This document shows, piece by piece, positions 9,012-16,317 of a DNA stretch of 64,000 nt. The stretch covers positions 1,178,001 through 1,242,000 of the forward strand of contig NZ_AP019308.1 in NCBI RefSeq assembly GCF_003945345.1. The letters are read 5' to 3'. The stretch's first letter is position 1; each line of letters starts with the position of its first letter. Both the position numbers and the translations under genes were made by a program. This DNA is from Paenibacillus baekrokdamisoli (lineage in GTDB: Bacteria; Bacillota; Bacilli; Paenibacillales; Paenibacillaceae). The notes beneath the pieces were generated by a model that ran no database searches, was not told the DNA's origin, and was given only the letters and a program-made list of their open reading frames with translations.

Positions 9012-9027
9012 CCCGACTAAAGTCGGG
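9012..9027 (+). other. small GC-rich hairpin in 5' region
   Basis: CCCGAC/GTCGGG closes a TAAA loop about 85 bp before the next gene. It has no T tract, so it is not a terminator. It may be part of an mRNA leader. No known riboswitch class was recognised. Confidence 0.3.
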
Positions 9028-9112
9028 GAGTAAACAGTGCCGAGGACGGAGTACAGGGACTCTTTCAATAAAGTAAACTAAACATAGTAGAGTTCAAGGA
9101 GGTCGGAGGGAT

Positions 9113-9445
9113 ATGAATCCTTATCCTAATGGGTACAAAATACGTAAAAGTAAAGCGTTAACTGTTTTATTGTCCATGATGTTTCCAGGGGCGGGACATT
9201 TATATCTAGGTCTTATGCCAAGAGGGTTGTCGTTCATGCTGGTGTTTATTCTAAATATCGTTCTGATCGTCTTCGCAGCTCAAGGTTCGTTCCCGTTTCA
9301 TGTAGCGATCGTTACTTTCATGGCGCTGCTGCTTCCTGTTTCTTACTTATTGAATATCTTTGATGGGCTGCAGCAAGTGAATCAAATCAATCAGAATCAA
9401 CAAGCCTTTGAAGCGAATGAAGCGATGAACCCTTTCATGAATTAG
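9113..9445 (+). CDS. small multi-spanning membrane protein (TM2-like)
   Basis: The 110-aa product has a short basic N-terminus, a first hydrophobic segment with a MMFPGAGHLYLG motif, and two further membrane segments, followed by a Gln/Asn-rich cytoplasmic-type tail. The G-G-H-LYLG pattern at a helix start resembles TM2-domain and related small membrane proteins of unknown role. The start ATG has GGAGGTCGGAGGG upstream. It is a single-gene unit with its own terminator. No function is proposed. Confidence 0.8.
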   Translation: MNPYPNGYKIRKSKALTVLLSMMFPGAGHLYLGLMPRGLSFMLVFILNIVLIVFAAQGSFPFHVAIVTFMALLLPVSYLLNIFDGLQQVNQINQNQQAFEANEAMNPFMN

Positions 9446-9461
9446 TACATATTCATCTTAG

Positions 9462-9491
9462 AAGAGCGGCTGCTAAAGCCGTTCTTTTTTT
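9462..9491 (+). terminator. intrinsic terminator
   Basis: A 10-bp stem, AAGAGCGGCT with AGCCGTTCTT, is followed by a run of seven T residues. It ends the small membrane-protein transcript. The stretch 9492-9690 holds nothing recognisable. Confidence 0.85.
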
Positions 9492-9693
9492 GTGTATGTT
9501 ACGATTGCCTGTGTGAGTTATCGAGATAGAGCGATCACAACTACATTTTGTTCCATCTCCAAGAAATATGCTTAATGTACGTGGATTATCCCTGGGTTCA
9601 ACATGGGACAAGGAATGAATGTGCTTGATCTAGGGCTATAAATGGTTATTTTAAGGGCATAGAGTAGGGGCTTTGGGAAGGGGAAATTAATTA

Positions 9694-9727
9694 TTGACAT
9701 CATTAACTGTAATAAATTATATTCTAG
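9694..9727 (+). promoter_or_regulatory. rrf2 promoter with overlapping inverted repeat
   Basis: TTGACA (9694-9699) and TATATT (9718-9723) are 18 bp apart. An imperfect 8-5-8 inverted repeat, CTGTAATA...TATTCTAG (9707-9727), overlaps spacer and -10. A repeat of the same half-site and spacing precedes the MFS gene at 10194. Confidence 0.6.
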
Positions 9728-9757
9728 TTACGAGAAACAAGAGGGGCGGAGAATGTA

Positions 9758-10177
9758 ATGAATAGTGATTTTACGATTGCGGTACATAGTCTATCCTATC
9801 TAGCTCATTTACCTTCGCATATTGCGCCAAGCGATCGTATTGCTCAAAGTGTCTCTGTACATCCGGTCCGAGTACGAAAAGTGCTTAGTATGCTCTGCAA
9901 GAAAGGTTATATTAAGTCCAAAGAAGGAGCAAAAGGTGGCTTCGAGCTAAATTGCAAGCCTGAGGATGTGAAGCTGGATGAGCTGTATTTGCTTACGTCT
10001 GAGGGATCGTTGAAGCCCAAATTTCCTAACTGTAATCCACAATGTCTGATTGGTGCGAATATCGAGAGCGCAATGGACGGCATTTTCGTCGCATTGGAGG
10101 ATCAAGTTGGTAATTACCTAAATAATTTCACAATCGCCGATATACTTGATCGCGTGCAGGTACAAGCAAAACGCTAA
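9758..10177 (+). CDS. Rrf2-family transcriptional regulator
   Basis: The 139-aa protein has the Rrf2 layout: an N-terminal winged helix (about 1-70, with VSVHPVRVRKVLSMLCKKGYIKSKEGAKGGFEL) and a C-terminal dimerisation helix. Four cysteines are present (within MLCKKG, ELNCKP and the pair CNPQC). They are not spaced like the three-cysteine Fe-S motif of IscR or NsrR, so it may be a thiol-based or cluster-free sensor. The MFS gene follows 78 bp downstream. Matching inverted repeats before both genes suggest that this protein represses itself and the transporter. Confidence 0.88.
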   Translation: MNSDFTIAVHSLSYLAHLPSHIAPSDRIAQSVSVHPVRVRKVLSMLCKKGYIKSKEGAKGGFELNCKPEDVKLDELYLLTSEGSLKPKFPNCNPQCLIGANIESAMDGIFVALEDQVGNYLNNFTIADILDRVQVQAKR

Positions 10178-10193
10178 ATTTTTTTATGGATAT

Positions 10194-10214
10194 CTGTAAT
10201 ATTTTTTAATACAG
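10194..10214 (+). promoter_or_regulatory. inverted repeat, probable Rrf2 operator
   Basis: CTGTAATA, a 5-bp T spacer, then TAATACAG form a 21-bp inverted repeat with the same half-site and geometry as the one in the rrf2 promoter. It lies 41 bp before the MFS transporter start. Confidence 0.55.
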
Positions 10215-10255
10215 TAATAGGATTGTCGTAACATAGGTTAGAGGAGGAAAGGGAA

Positions 10256-11545
10256 ATGCAGTGGGACCAGAAGGAAGAGGCAAAGGCTTCAAAAATTTAT
10301 TATGGTTGGGTTGTCGTTTTCATTGCATTCTTGTCATTACTGGTATCTGCGGGAATTAATTCGATTCCTAGTGTCCTTATGCTGTCGTTCGAGAAAGAGT
10401 TCGGTTGGGATCGGGCAGCTGTGTCAGGGGCCCTTTCCATTAAAATTTTATTATATGGACTTATGGGCCCATTCTCAGCAGCATTGATGGCTCGATTCGG
10501 TATTCGTAGAATGATGGTAATCGCGATGATCCTATTGGCTGCAAGCTTATCGTTGACACCGCTAATGAATCAACTCTGGGAGTTCTTTCTACTTTGGGGA
10601 GTTATGGTTGGCCTTGGAACGGGGATGATGGCGAATGTACTCGGTGTTACGGTGGCTAATCGCTGGTTTGTGAAGCATAAAGGATTAGTTGTTGGCCTTC
10701 TCACAGCTAGTGCTGCGACAGGACAGCTTCTATTCCTGCCGCTGCTTGCGAGGGTAACCGAGGAATTAGGTTGGCGGTATGCCATATATACGACGGTCGC
10801 TGCTCTACTTATCATGATCCCAGTAGTCGCAGTATGGATGAGAAATCACCCTTATGATGTAAAGGTCGCGCCTCTTGGAAGTACAGAGATCGTCAAGCCG
10901 AGCCCTTTTCTGGGCAACCTATTCCTTGCACCTATTCTTGCTCTTGGATCTGCGGCTAAAAGCGGCACGTTCTGGATGCTTGCAGGAACCTTTTTCTTCT
11001 GTGGTTTCTCTACGAATGGTTTAATAGGCACGCATCTTATTCCCGCTTGTGGGGACTATGCTATTCCTATCGTAATGGCTGCGGGTTTATTAGCGATTAT
11101 GGGGATGTTCGATCTGGTAGGCACCACGCTTTCAGGCTGGTTATCCGATCGCTTTGACAGCAGATGGCTGCTTTTCTGGTATTATGGTCTTCGTGGGCTT
11201 TCTCTTCTTTTCCTACCGCAAGCGCTTGGTATGGGCTATCAACAGCTTCTTATCTTCGCAGTGTTCTATGGCCTGGATTGGATCGCTACTGTTCCGCCAA
11301 CGGTTAAGATTACGTCTGATGCATTTGGTAAAGAAAAGGCAGGTATGGTATTTGGCTGGATCATGGTTGCTCATCAGCTAGGTGCATCAACCGCGGCTTA
11401 CGGCGCTGGCGTACTTAGGGATTGGCTTGGCAGTTATACGGTACCATTCGTGGTGGCAGGCTTTGTTTGTCTGTTCGCTGCATTAATGTCAGTACGAATT
11501 CAACGCTATAGTAAAGGTAAGATTGTAACCTCTATTGAAGCTTGA
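10256..11545 (+). CDS. MFS transporter (OxlT/monocarboxylate-porter type)
   Basis: The 429-aa product has twelve predicted membrane helices in two six-helix halves. The YYGWVVVFIAFL start and the SFEKEFGWDRAAVSGALSI segment are typical of the OxlT/YhjX-like branch of the major facilitator superfamily, which moves small organic anions. The loop between helices 2 and 3 (ARFGIRRMM) is the expected basic signature. An Rrf2 regulator gene lies directly upstream with matching operators, suggesting substrate- or stress-responsive efflux or uptake. The substrate cannot be inferred from sequence alone. Confidence 0.88.
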   Translation: MQWDQKEEAKASKIYYGWVVVFIAFLSLLVSAGINSIPSVLMLSFEKEFGWDRAAVSGALSIKILLYGLMGPFSAALMARFGIRRMMVIAMILLAASLSLTPLMNQLWEFFLLWGVMVGLGTGMMANVLGVTVANRWFVKHKGLVVGLLTASAATGQLLFLPLLARVTEELGWRYAIYTTVAALLIMIPVVAVWMRNHPYDVKVAPLGSTEIVKPSPFLGNLFLAPILALGSAAKSGTFWMLAGTFFFCGFSTNGLIGTHLIPACGDYAIPIVMAAGLLAIMGMFDLVGTTLSGWLSDRFDSRWLLFWYYGLRGLSLLFLPQALGMGYQQLLIFAVFYGLDWIATVPPTVKITSDAFGKEKAGMVFGWIMVAHQLGASTAAYGAGVLRDWLGSYTVPFVVAGFVCLFAALMSVRIQRYSKGKIVTSIEA

Positions 11546-11553
11546 AAAAGGAG

Positions 11554-11603
11554 GGCTGCATGCTAGGCGTGTCCAAAACGCTAGAGGCATGCAGCCTTTT
11601 ATT
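11554..11603 (+). terminator. intrinsic terminator after MFS gene
   Basis: A 10-bp perfect stem, GGCTGCATGC with GCATGCAGCC, with further inner pairing, is followed by TTTTATT. Confidence 0.85.
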
Positions 11604-11765
11604 ATAGTAATTGAACTATTCTTCCCCAAATAGATCATTCAGCGTGGTCCTTCGTTTCGTTATCTTGCTATTATATTCGAGTATCCTTACATATGGCGCC
11701 CGGTGAGGTATATTATTGATATGGGTGATTCACCATTGCCAAAGCGTGGGGGATGATACATATCA

Positions 11766-12398
11766 ATGGAGGAAAATTACTTGCAAACCATTAAAACCAA
11801 ATATTTTGACTACGGGAAAGAAGAAATGGATTACCTAGCAAGCTTGGATGAGACGCTCGGGGCTGCAATGGCGCGAATGGGCAGGGTTGAACGGGTTATC
11901 ATTCCCGATCTGTTCACCGCTCTCATCTATGCTATTGTAGGTCAGCTAATTTCTGTTAAGGCAGTTCGCACGATTTGGGAAAGGATGCAGGTCAAATTCG
12001 GAGAAATTTCCCCGCAAAATCTAGCCATGCAGACTGCAGATGAAATCCAAAGCTGCGGTATGACGATGAAAAAAGCGGTTTGTATTAACAATATTGCTCA
12101 AATGATTGCGCAAGGTGCTTTTAACTTGGATGAGCTGAATGACTTGTCTGATACAGAGGTAATCAACAAACTCATGACATTAAATGGAGTAGGCAAATGG
12201 ACGGCGGAAATGATGCTCATCAATGCCATGGAACGCCCTGACGTAGTTAGTTGGGGTGATATTGCCATTCGCCGGGGGATGATGAAGTTGTATGGTCTTC
12301 CTGCAATTACAAAGGGGCAATTCGATGAATATCGCCTCGGATATTCACCGTTCGGTTCAGTTGCGTCCATATTTTTATGGGAAATTTCATTTGAATAA
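11766..12398 (+). CDS. AlkA-type DNA-3-methyladenine glycosylase
   Basis: The 210-aa product is a HhH-GPD base-excision glycosylase. The helix-hairpin-helix reads LNGVGKWTAEM (GVGKWTA at 141-147), and the catalytic aspartate is Asp165 in SWGDIAIRRG. This is the DNA-3-methyladenine glycosylase II subgroup, without the N-terminal TBP-like domain of full AlkA. It excises alkylated purines from DNA. A second alkylation-repair gene follows 22 bp downstream, so the two form a repair operon. No Ada-type regulator is adjacent. Confidence 0.92.
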   Translation: MEENYLQTIKTKYFDYGKEEMDYLASLDETLGAAMARMGRVERVIIPDLFTALIYAIVGQLISVKAVRTIWERMQVKFGEISPQNLAMQTADEIQSCGMTMKKAVCINNIAQMIAQGAFNLDELNDLSDTEVINKLMTLNGVGKWTAEMMLINAMERPDVVSWGDIAIRRGMMKLYGLPAITKGQFDEYRLGYSPFGSVASIFLWEISFE

Positions 12399-12420
12399 GT
12401 ATAGGAGAGCGGAGAAAACG

Positions 12421-13092
12421 ATGAAGGAACAGTTATTTGAATTGGCTGAGGAGGATTATAGAAAGTTTGCTGCGGCCTTGATTCCGAATATAAATAATGT
12501 TCTGGGCGTTCGGCTTCCTTTGCTGCGCAAGTTAGCTAAAAAAGTGGCAAAGGACGATTGGCGAACCTATCTTGAACATGCTGAAAGTGAGTATTTTGAG
12601 GAAATCATGCTGCAAGGTATGGTTATTGGCTGTGTAAATACAGATATTGAAGATATTCTGCGTTATACAGCTGAATTTGTTCCGAAAATTGATAATTGGT
12701 CGGTATGTGATAGTTTTTGTATTGGACTAAAGTTCACTAAAACGAATATGCAAAGAGTATGGTTATTTTTGCAGCCTTATCTATTGTCTGACAAAGAATA
12801 TGACATCCGTTTTGGTGTGGTCATGCTGCTTGATTTTTACATTCATGAAGAATACATCAGCAGCGTTTTACAGCTGCTAGATGGCGTCAAGAACGAGGGG
12901 TACTACGTCAAGATGGCAGTTGCATGGGCAGTATCCATCTGCTATGTGAAGTTCCCGGAACCTACCCTGGCATACTTAAAGCATAATTCATTGGACGATT
13001 TCACCTATAATAAAGCGCTGCAAAAAATAACAGAGTCTTACCGGGTGGACGCGGAAACAAAAACGATGATTCGCAGCATGAAACGAAAATAA
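12421..13092 (+). CDS. AlkD-like DNA alkylation repair protein
   Basis: The 223-aa protein is made of HEAT-like helical repeats typical of AlkC/AlkD DNA glycosylases. Typical segments are VRLPLLRKLAKKVAKDDW near the start and IDNWSVCDSF in the middle. These enzymes remove bulky or cationic alkylpurines without flipping the base out. The start ATG 12421 follows a GGAG site; the in-frame extension to 12292 only reads through the end of the upstream gene. Together with the AlkA-type glycosylase it gives two different routes for removing the same class of lesion. Confidence 0.88.
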   Translation: MKEQLFELAEEDYRKFAAALIPNINNVLGVRLPLLRKLAKKVAKDDWRTYLEHAESEYFEEIMLQGMVIGCVNTDIEDILRYTAEFVPKIDNWSVCDSFCIGLKFTKTNMQRVWLFLQPYLLSDKEYDIRFGVVMLLDFYIHEEYISSVLQLLDGVKNEGYYVKMAVAWAVSICYVKFPEPTLAYLKHNSLDDFTYNKALQKITESYRVDAETKTMIRSMKRK

Positions 13093-13131
13093 AAGAGCCT
13101 ATCATTTGTTTATGCAAATGATAGGCTCTTT
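13092..13131 (+). terminator. intrinsic terminator after repair operon
   Basis: A 17-nt perfect stem (13092-13108 with 13115-13131), carrying GAGCCTATCATTTG, flanks a short loop, with T residues in the 3' arm and an A run in the 5' arm. It can act in both directions and also ends the convergent radical SAM gene. Confidence 0.85.
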
Positions 13132-13183
13132 CGACATAGATACAGGAAATCAAGTTAAGCACATATATTGATGTTCTTCAGGA

Positions 13184-14002
13184 TTAAGGTTCAAATCCCT
13201 TCTGGCTTACATAAATCTGTTCCTCGGAAAAAACCTTCTTCAGTCGTTCAATGAGCATGCGATAGGAATCTGGGTGATACCATTCTTCCAGACCTATCTC
13301 TTTATACAAGGCATGGATGCCTAGTTGACGTGTGCGTTTTCCCCCGCTGCCATCTCCCATAAAATAATCATCTACACAGACACGATTGACCAATGGTTGA
13401 AGTAGTTGCGGGAAGCCTTCACTGCTTGGTAATAGGGGAGCAATCGTTGCTTGTGTCGGCACGCCAGCATCAGCCAATAACTGAAGCGTCTTTAACCGGG
13501 CGGGAATAGGAGGGGCATCCGGTGAAAAGTGCTTGCGGATGTCCTCACGGTCGGTTTCAACCGTCATACTTACACGAACCCTTTCCCCAAGGCGTAATAA
13601 CAGATCAATATCTCTGCGAACAAGGGGACTTCGGGTCTGTACGAACAAAAAATCGGGTGGATCGCTAACCATAACCTCTAATAAGGAGCGAGTTATTTGT
13701 TCTTTGTGCTCAATGGGCTGATAAGGATCTGTACTCGATGACATAAAGATTGTAACCGGGCCTTTGGTCTTGGCTCTCTTAAGCTCCTTTTGGAAAATGT
13801 CTGCCGCATCTTTCTTGATGTCGACCCATGTTCCCCATGGCGCTTCCCGGAAGGTAGAGACCGGCATTTGCCGTACATAGCAGTATGAACAGCCGAAAGA
13901 ACAGCCCGTATAAGGATTAAGGGAATGACTGTAGCCGGAGAGAAAGCCGGTTCCTTTATTCAGAAGCGTTTTCGGATTTTTGTATAAGTATTCCGTTTTC
14001 AA
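13184..14002 (-). CDS. SPL-family radical SAM protein
   Basis: The product (272 aa from the TTG at 14002) carries the radical SAM cysteine motif CSFGCSYC (Cys34, 38, 41) in the context GYSHSLNPYTGC, typical of spore-photoproduct-lyase-like proteins of the Rv2578c type. It binds a 4Fe-4S cluster and cleaves SAM; the substrate of this subfamily is unknown. The start is chosen because GGTGA precedes the TTG by 7 nt; the in-frame extension to 14104 is hydrophobic and unlike the family. It is a single gene, unlinked to spore genes here, so a photolyase function should not be assumed. Confidence 0.8.
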   Translation of the reverse strand: MKTEYLYKNPKTLLNKGTGFLSGYSHSLNPYTGCSFGCSYCYVRQMPVSTFREAPWGTWVDIKKDAADIFQKELKRAKTKGPVTIFMSSSTDPYQPIEHKEQITRSLLEVMVSDPPDFLFVQTRSPLVRRDIDLLLRLGERVRVSMTVETDREDIRKHFSPDAPPIPARLKTLQLLADAGVPTQATIAPLLPSSEGFPQLLQPLVNRVCVDDYFMGDGSGGKRTRQLGIHALYKEIGLEEWYHPDSYRMLIERLKKVFSEEQIYVSQKGFEP

Positions 14003-14209
14003 GTTTTCTTCACCATTTTCGTCCACCTCTACAAACAGTATAACGCCAACAATGAGTGTTTGTATGCAATATAGAATGTAACGGCAAGATAGCGAAATAA
14101 CCATCGTTTTATGTTACATCTAGAAGCGGGGAAAGGGATGAACGACGAGATGAAGTGCGTTATGAAGAAAAACAACATTTATCGGGGCTGCATGAATGTT
14201 AGACAAATG

Positions 14210-14240
14210 GAAAACCTGGCCTCTTGGAGGTCAGGTTTTC
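14210..14240 (+). other. strong hairpin in intergenic region
   Basis: A 14-bp stem with one G-U pair (GAAAACCTGGCCTC with GAGGTCAGGTTTTC) closes a TTG loop between threonine synthase and the radical SAM gene. No T tract follows on either strand. It may be a transcript-end or processing structure. The rest of 14003-14283 shows no credible gene. Confidence 0.45.
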
Positions 14241-14283
14241 GTATAGGTATTGGGTTATTCTCCATGTTGGATTTATGAAAAGA

Positions 14284-14327
14284 AGGGCAGTGAGCAAAAA
14301 GGGGTTCCCCCTCCTGCTCACTGCCCT
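14284..14327 (-). terminator. intrinsic terminator after thrC
   Basis: A 13-bp perfect stem, AGGGCAGTGAGCA with TGCTCACTGCCCT, lies just past the threonine synthase stop. On the minus strand it is followed by TTCTTTTC. Confidence 0.85.
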
Positions 14328-14344
14328 CTACACGAATCTGACTA

Positions 14345-15742
14345 TTATTTGCCGTTATAAAATGCTTCTAGCTCACGAACAATCGATTGGAGCGAGCCGT
14401 CAACGCGTGTCTGGCGCTGAGGCTTCTCGAAGAGCGCGGAAATTTGCTCTGGGAACTGCTGCTCAATGCCGCATAGCTCGATGGCTTCGTTAAATTTCGC
14501 TGGGTGAGCAGTTGCCAATGATACCGTAATTTCGCCTTCGCTGCTGCATTTGTCTGCCGCAGCTACGCCGCAAGCGGAATGAGGATCAAGCAGGTAGCCA
14601 GTTGCCGCCTCGTACTGTTTAATCGTGTTCAGACATTCTTGTCCTTGAACGCCATACGCAGAGAGATCAGCTTGCACGTTAGCAAGGGCTTCGCCGGAAA
14701 TGGTGATTTCGCCTGCTGACTTGAACTGCTCCATCAGTGTGCGAGTTTGCTCAGCATTCTCGCCGAGCACATAGTACAGGTAACGTTCAAAATTGCTTGC
14801 TACCTGTATATCCATCGAGGGGCTGTATGTCATTCGGAAATCGCCTGGCTTGTAAAGGCCATCCAGAACAAACCGTTCCAAAATATTATTTTCATTCGTT
14901 GCAAGAATAAGCTTGCCAACCGGCAGCCCCATCCGCTTAGCCAAATAGCCCGCGAAAATATCGCCGAAATTTCCAGTTGGTACGCTGAAGCTAACCCGCT
15001 TCGCACCCGTTTGCTTCGCAACCTGGAAGTAGGCATAAAAGTAATAGACGGTCTGCGCCATAATGCGCACGAAATTAATTGAGTTGATAGCGGCAAGCTG
15101 ATTAGCTGCCTTAAAGTCCAGATCAGCAAACAAATCCTTGATCATCCGCTGACAGTCGTCGAAATTGCCGTCTACGGACAAATTCAACACGTTGTCATCC
15201 TGAATAGTCGTCATTTGCAGTTCCTGTACCTTGCTTACTTTGCCATGCGGATGCAGAATGCAAATTTTGATCCCATCCTTGCCCTTCACACCCTCAATGG
15301 CAGAAGCGCCCGTATCGCCAGAGGTCGCACCAAGAATATGAATCTTCTTATTCTGCTTCGCTGCTACATACGTATATAATTGGCCCATGAATTGTAGGGC
15401 GATGTCTTTGAAAGCAAAGGTCGGACCATGGAATAGCTCCAGCAGGTATAAGTCATCCTTCAGCTTGCGTACGGGTGTTACTGCCGGGTCACGGAAGGTC
15501 GAATAGCTCGCATACACGAGTTCCTTCAAGTCCTGCTCCGGAATTTCTCCATTCGTATAGAGCGAGAAGATGGCAAGCACCAGTTCCTGATAGTCTAGCT
15601 CCTGCCACTTCTGCAGTGTCTCTGCCGAAACAACAGGAATTTCGTGCGGCACTAACAAGCCGCCGTCATTGCCAAGTCCCATCATGAATGCATCGATAAA
15701 CCCGATTTTGCCAACATTTCCTCTTGTACTAACAAATTCCAA
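14345..15742 (-). CDS. thrC: threonine synthase
   Basis: The 465-aa protein is a class II (fold-type II PLP) threonine synthase. It converts O-phospho-L-homoserine to threonine. The PLP-binding lysine is Lys112 in PTFAFKDIALQF, and the phosphate-binding ATSGDTGASA loop follows. The N-terminal STRGNVGKIGF segment is usual for the longer ThrC form. The start is TTG 15742 behind AGGAGGAG with about 7-nt spacing. Neither hom nor thrB adjoins it, which differs from the common hom-thrC-thrB operon, and no T-box leader was recognised upstream. Confidence 0.95.
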   Translation of the reverse strand: MEFVSTRGNVGKIGFIDAFMMGLGNDGGLLVPHEIPVVSAETLQKWQELDYQELVLAIFSLYTNGEIPEQDLKELVYASYSTFRDPAVTPVRKLKDDLYLLELFHGPTFAFKDIALQFMGQLYTYVAAKQNKKIHILGATSGDTGASAIEGVKGKDGIKICILHPHGKVSKVQELQMTTIQDDNVLNLSVDGNFDDCQRMIKDLFADLDFKAANQLAAINSINFVRIMAQTVYYFYAYFQVAKQTGAKRVSFSVPTGNFGDIFAGYLAKRMGLPVGKLILATNENNILERFVLDGLYKPGDFRMTYSPSMDIQVASNFERYLYYVLGENAEQTRTLMEQFKSAGEITISGEALANVQADLSAYGVQGQECLNTIKQYEAATGYLLDPHSACGVAAADKCSSEGEITVSLATAHPAKFNEAIELCGIEQQFPEQISALFEKPQRQTRVDGSLQSIVRELEAFYNGK

Positions 15743-15984
15743 ACGTATCTCCTCCTAATATACACACCAAAATCATTGACTATTAGTTAAAATAATATCA
15801 TCGTTTGCGCTAATAATCGAATTATTTATGAATCAAATTCATTTGATAATTCCAATGCCTGAATAGGCTTGAGCTATTAAGACATGAAAAAGGGGTGCCT
15901 CCGATTAATAAAATGGAGTGATTTGTTAATAAAACAGCAAAAAAATCCTTCCTTATGATCAAATTTGGTGTTATGATGTGAAAA

Positions 15985-16124
15985 TAAAAGAACTTGAAGG
16001 AAGAAATCCACCGACTCTATAAAGAGCAGCCCGAAGGAATCGGCGCTTGCTGCCGTTACAGATTAGCAAAGAAATCATAAGTGTATATTGGTATTATAAC
16101 AAAATATATTAAAACCACAGGTGA
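15985..16124 (+). ncRNA. candidate structured mRNA leader
   Basis: Upstream of the big SLH protein lies a segment with nested pairing: CTCT/AGAG, then GCAGC...GCTGC enclosing CCGA/TCGG (about 16010-16060). It is followed by an intrinsic terminator and then 150 bp before the start codon. This leader-plus-terminator order is what an attenuator or riboswitch would show. No known class (T-box, SAM, c-di-GMP, glycine, cobalamin) was recognised, so it is only a candidate. The preceding 15743-15980 is AT-rich and shows no gene. Confidence 0.35.
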
Positions 16125-16129
16125 GATAG

Positions 16130-16165
16130 CGCAGCTTAGATCGTATAAGATGCGCTATTTTTTTG
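16130..16165 (+). terminator. intrinsic terminator within the leader
   Basis: ATAGCGCA pairs with TGCGCTAT across a 17-nt loop and is followed by seven T residues. It sits before, not after, a gene, so it would cut the leader transcript unless antiterminated. Confidence 0.6.
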
Positions 16166-16317
16166 TCGCAAAATGGTGGAAAAATCCTCTTATTATTTTA
16201 AATAAAAGGATTAATATACCAAAAAAAGTTAAGGAGGTGATGCTATCACTTAGGATGGTACATAAAAAAAGGAGTGTTTGGGAAGCTATCTTTCAAAAAA
16301 AATTGGGAGGTACGAAA

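Noticed and set aside
9012-9027. Riboswitch in the leader of the small membrane protein
   Set aside because: Only one small stem is visible and no known consensus fits.
14138-14278. 46-codon plus-strand ORF with GGGG upstream
   Set aside because: It runs through a strong hairpin, its ribosome site is badly spaced and its product resembles nothing.
16081-16317. Extended N-terminus of the SLH glycosidase
   Set aside because: The extension translates the leader terminator; the start at 16318 has a proper ribosome site and signal peptide.
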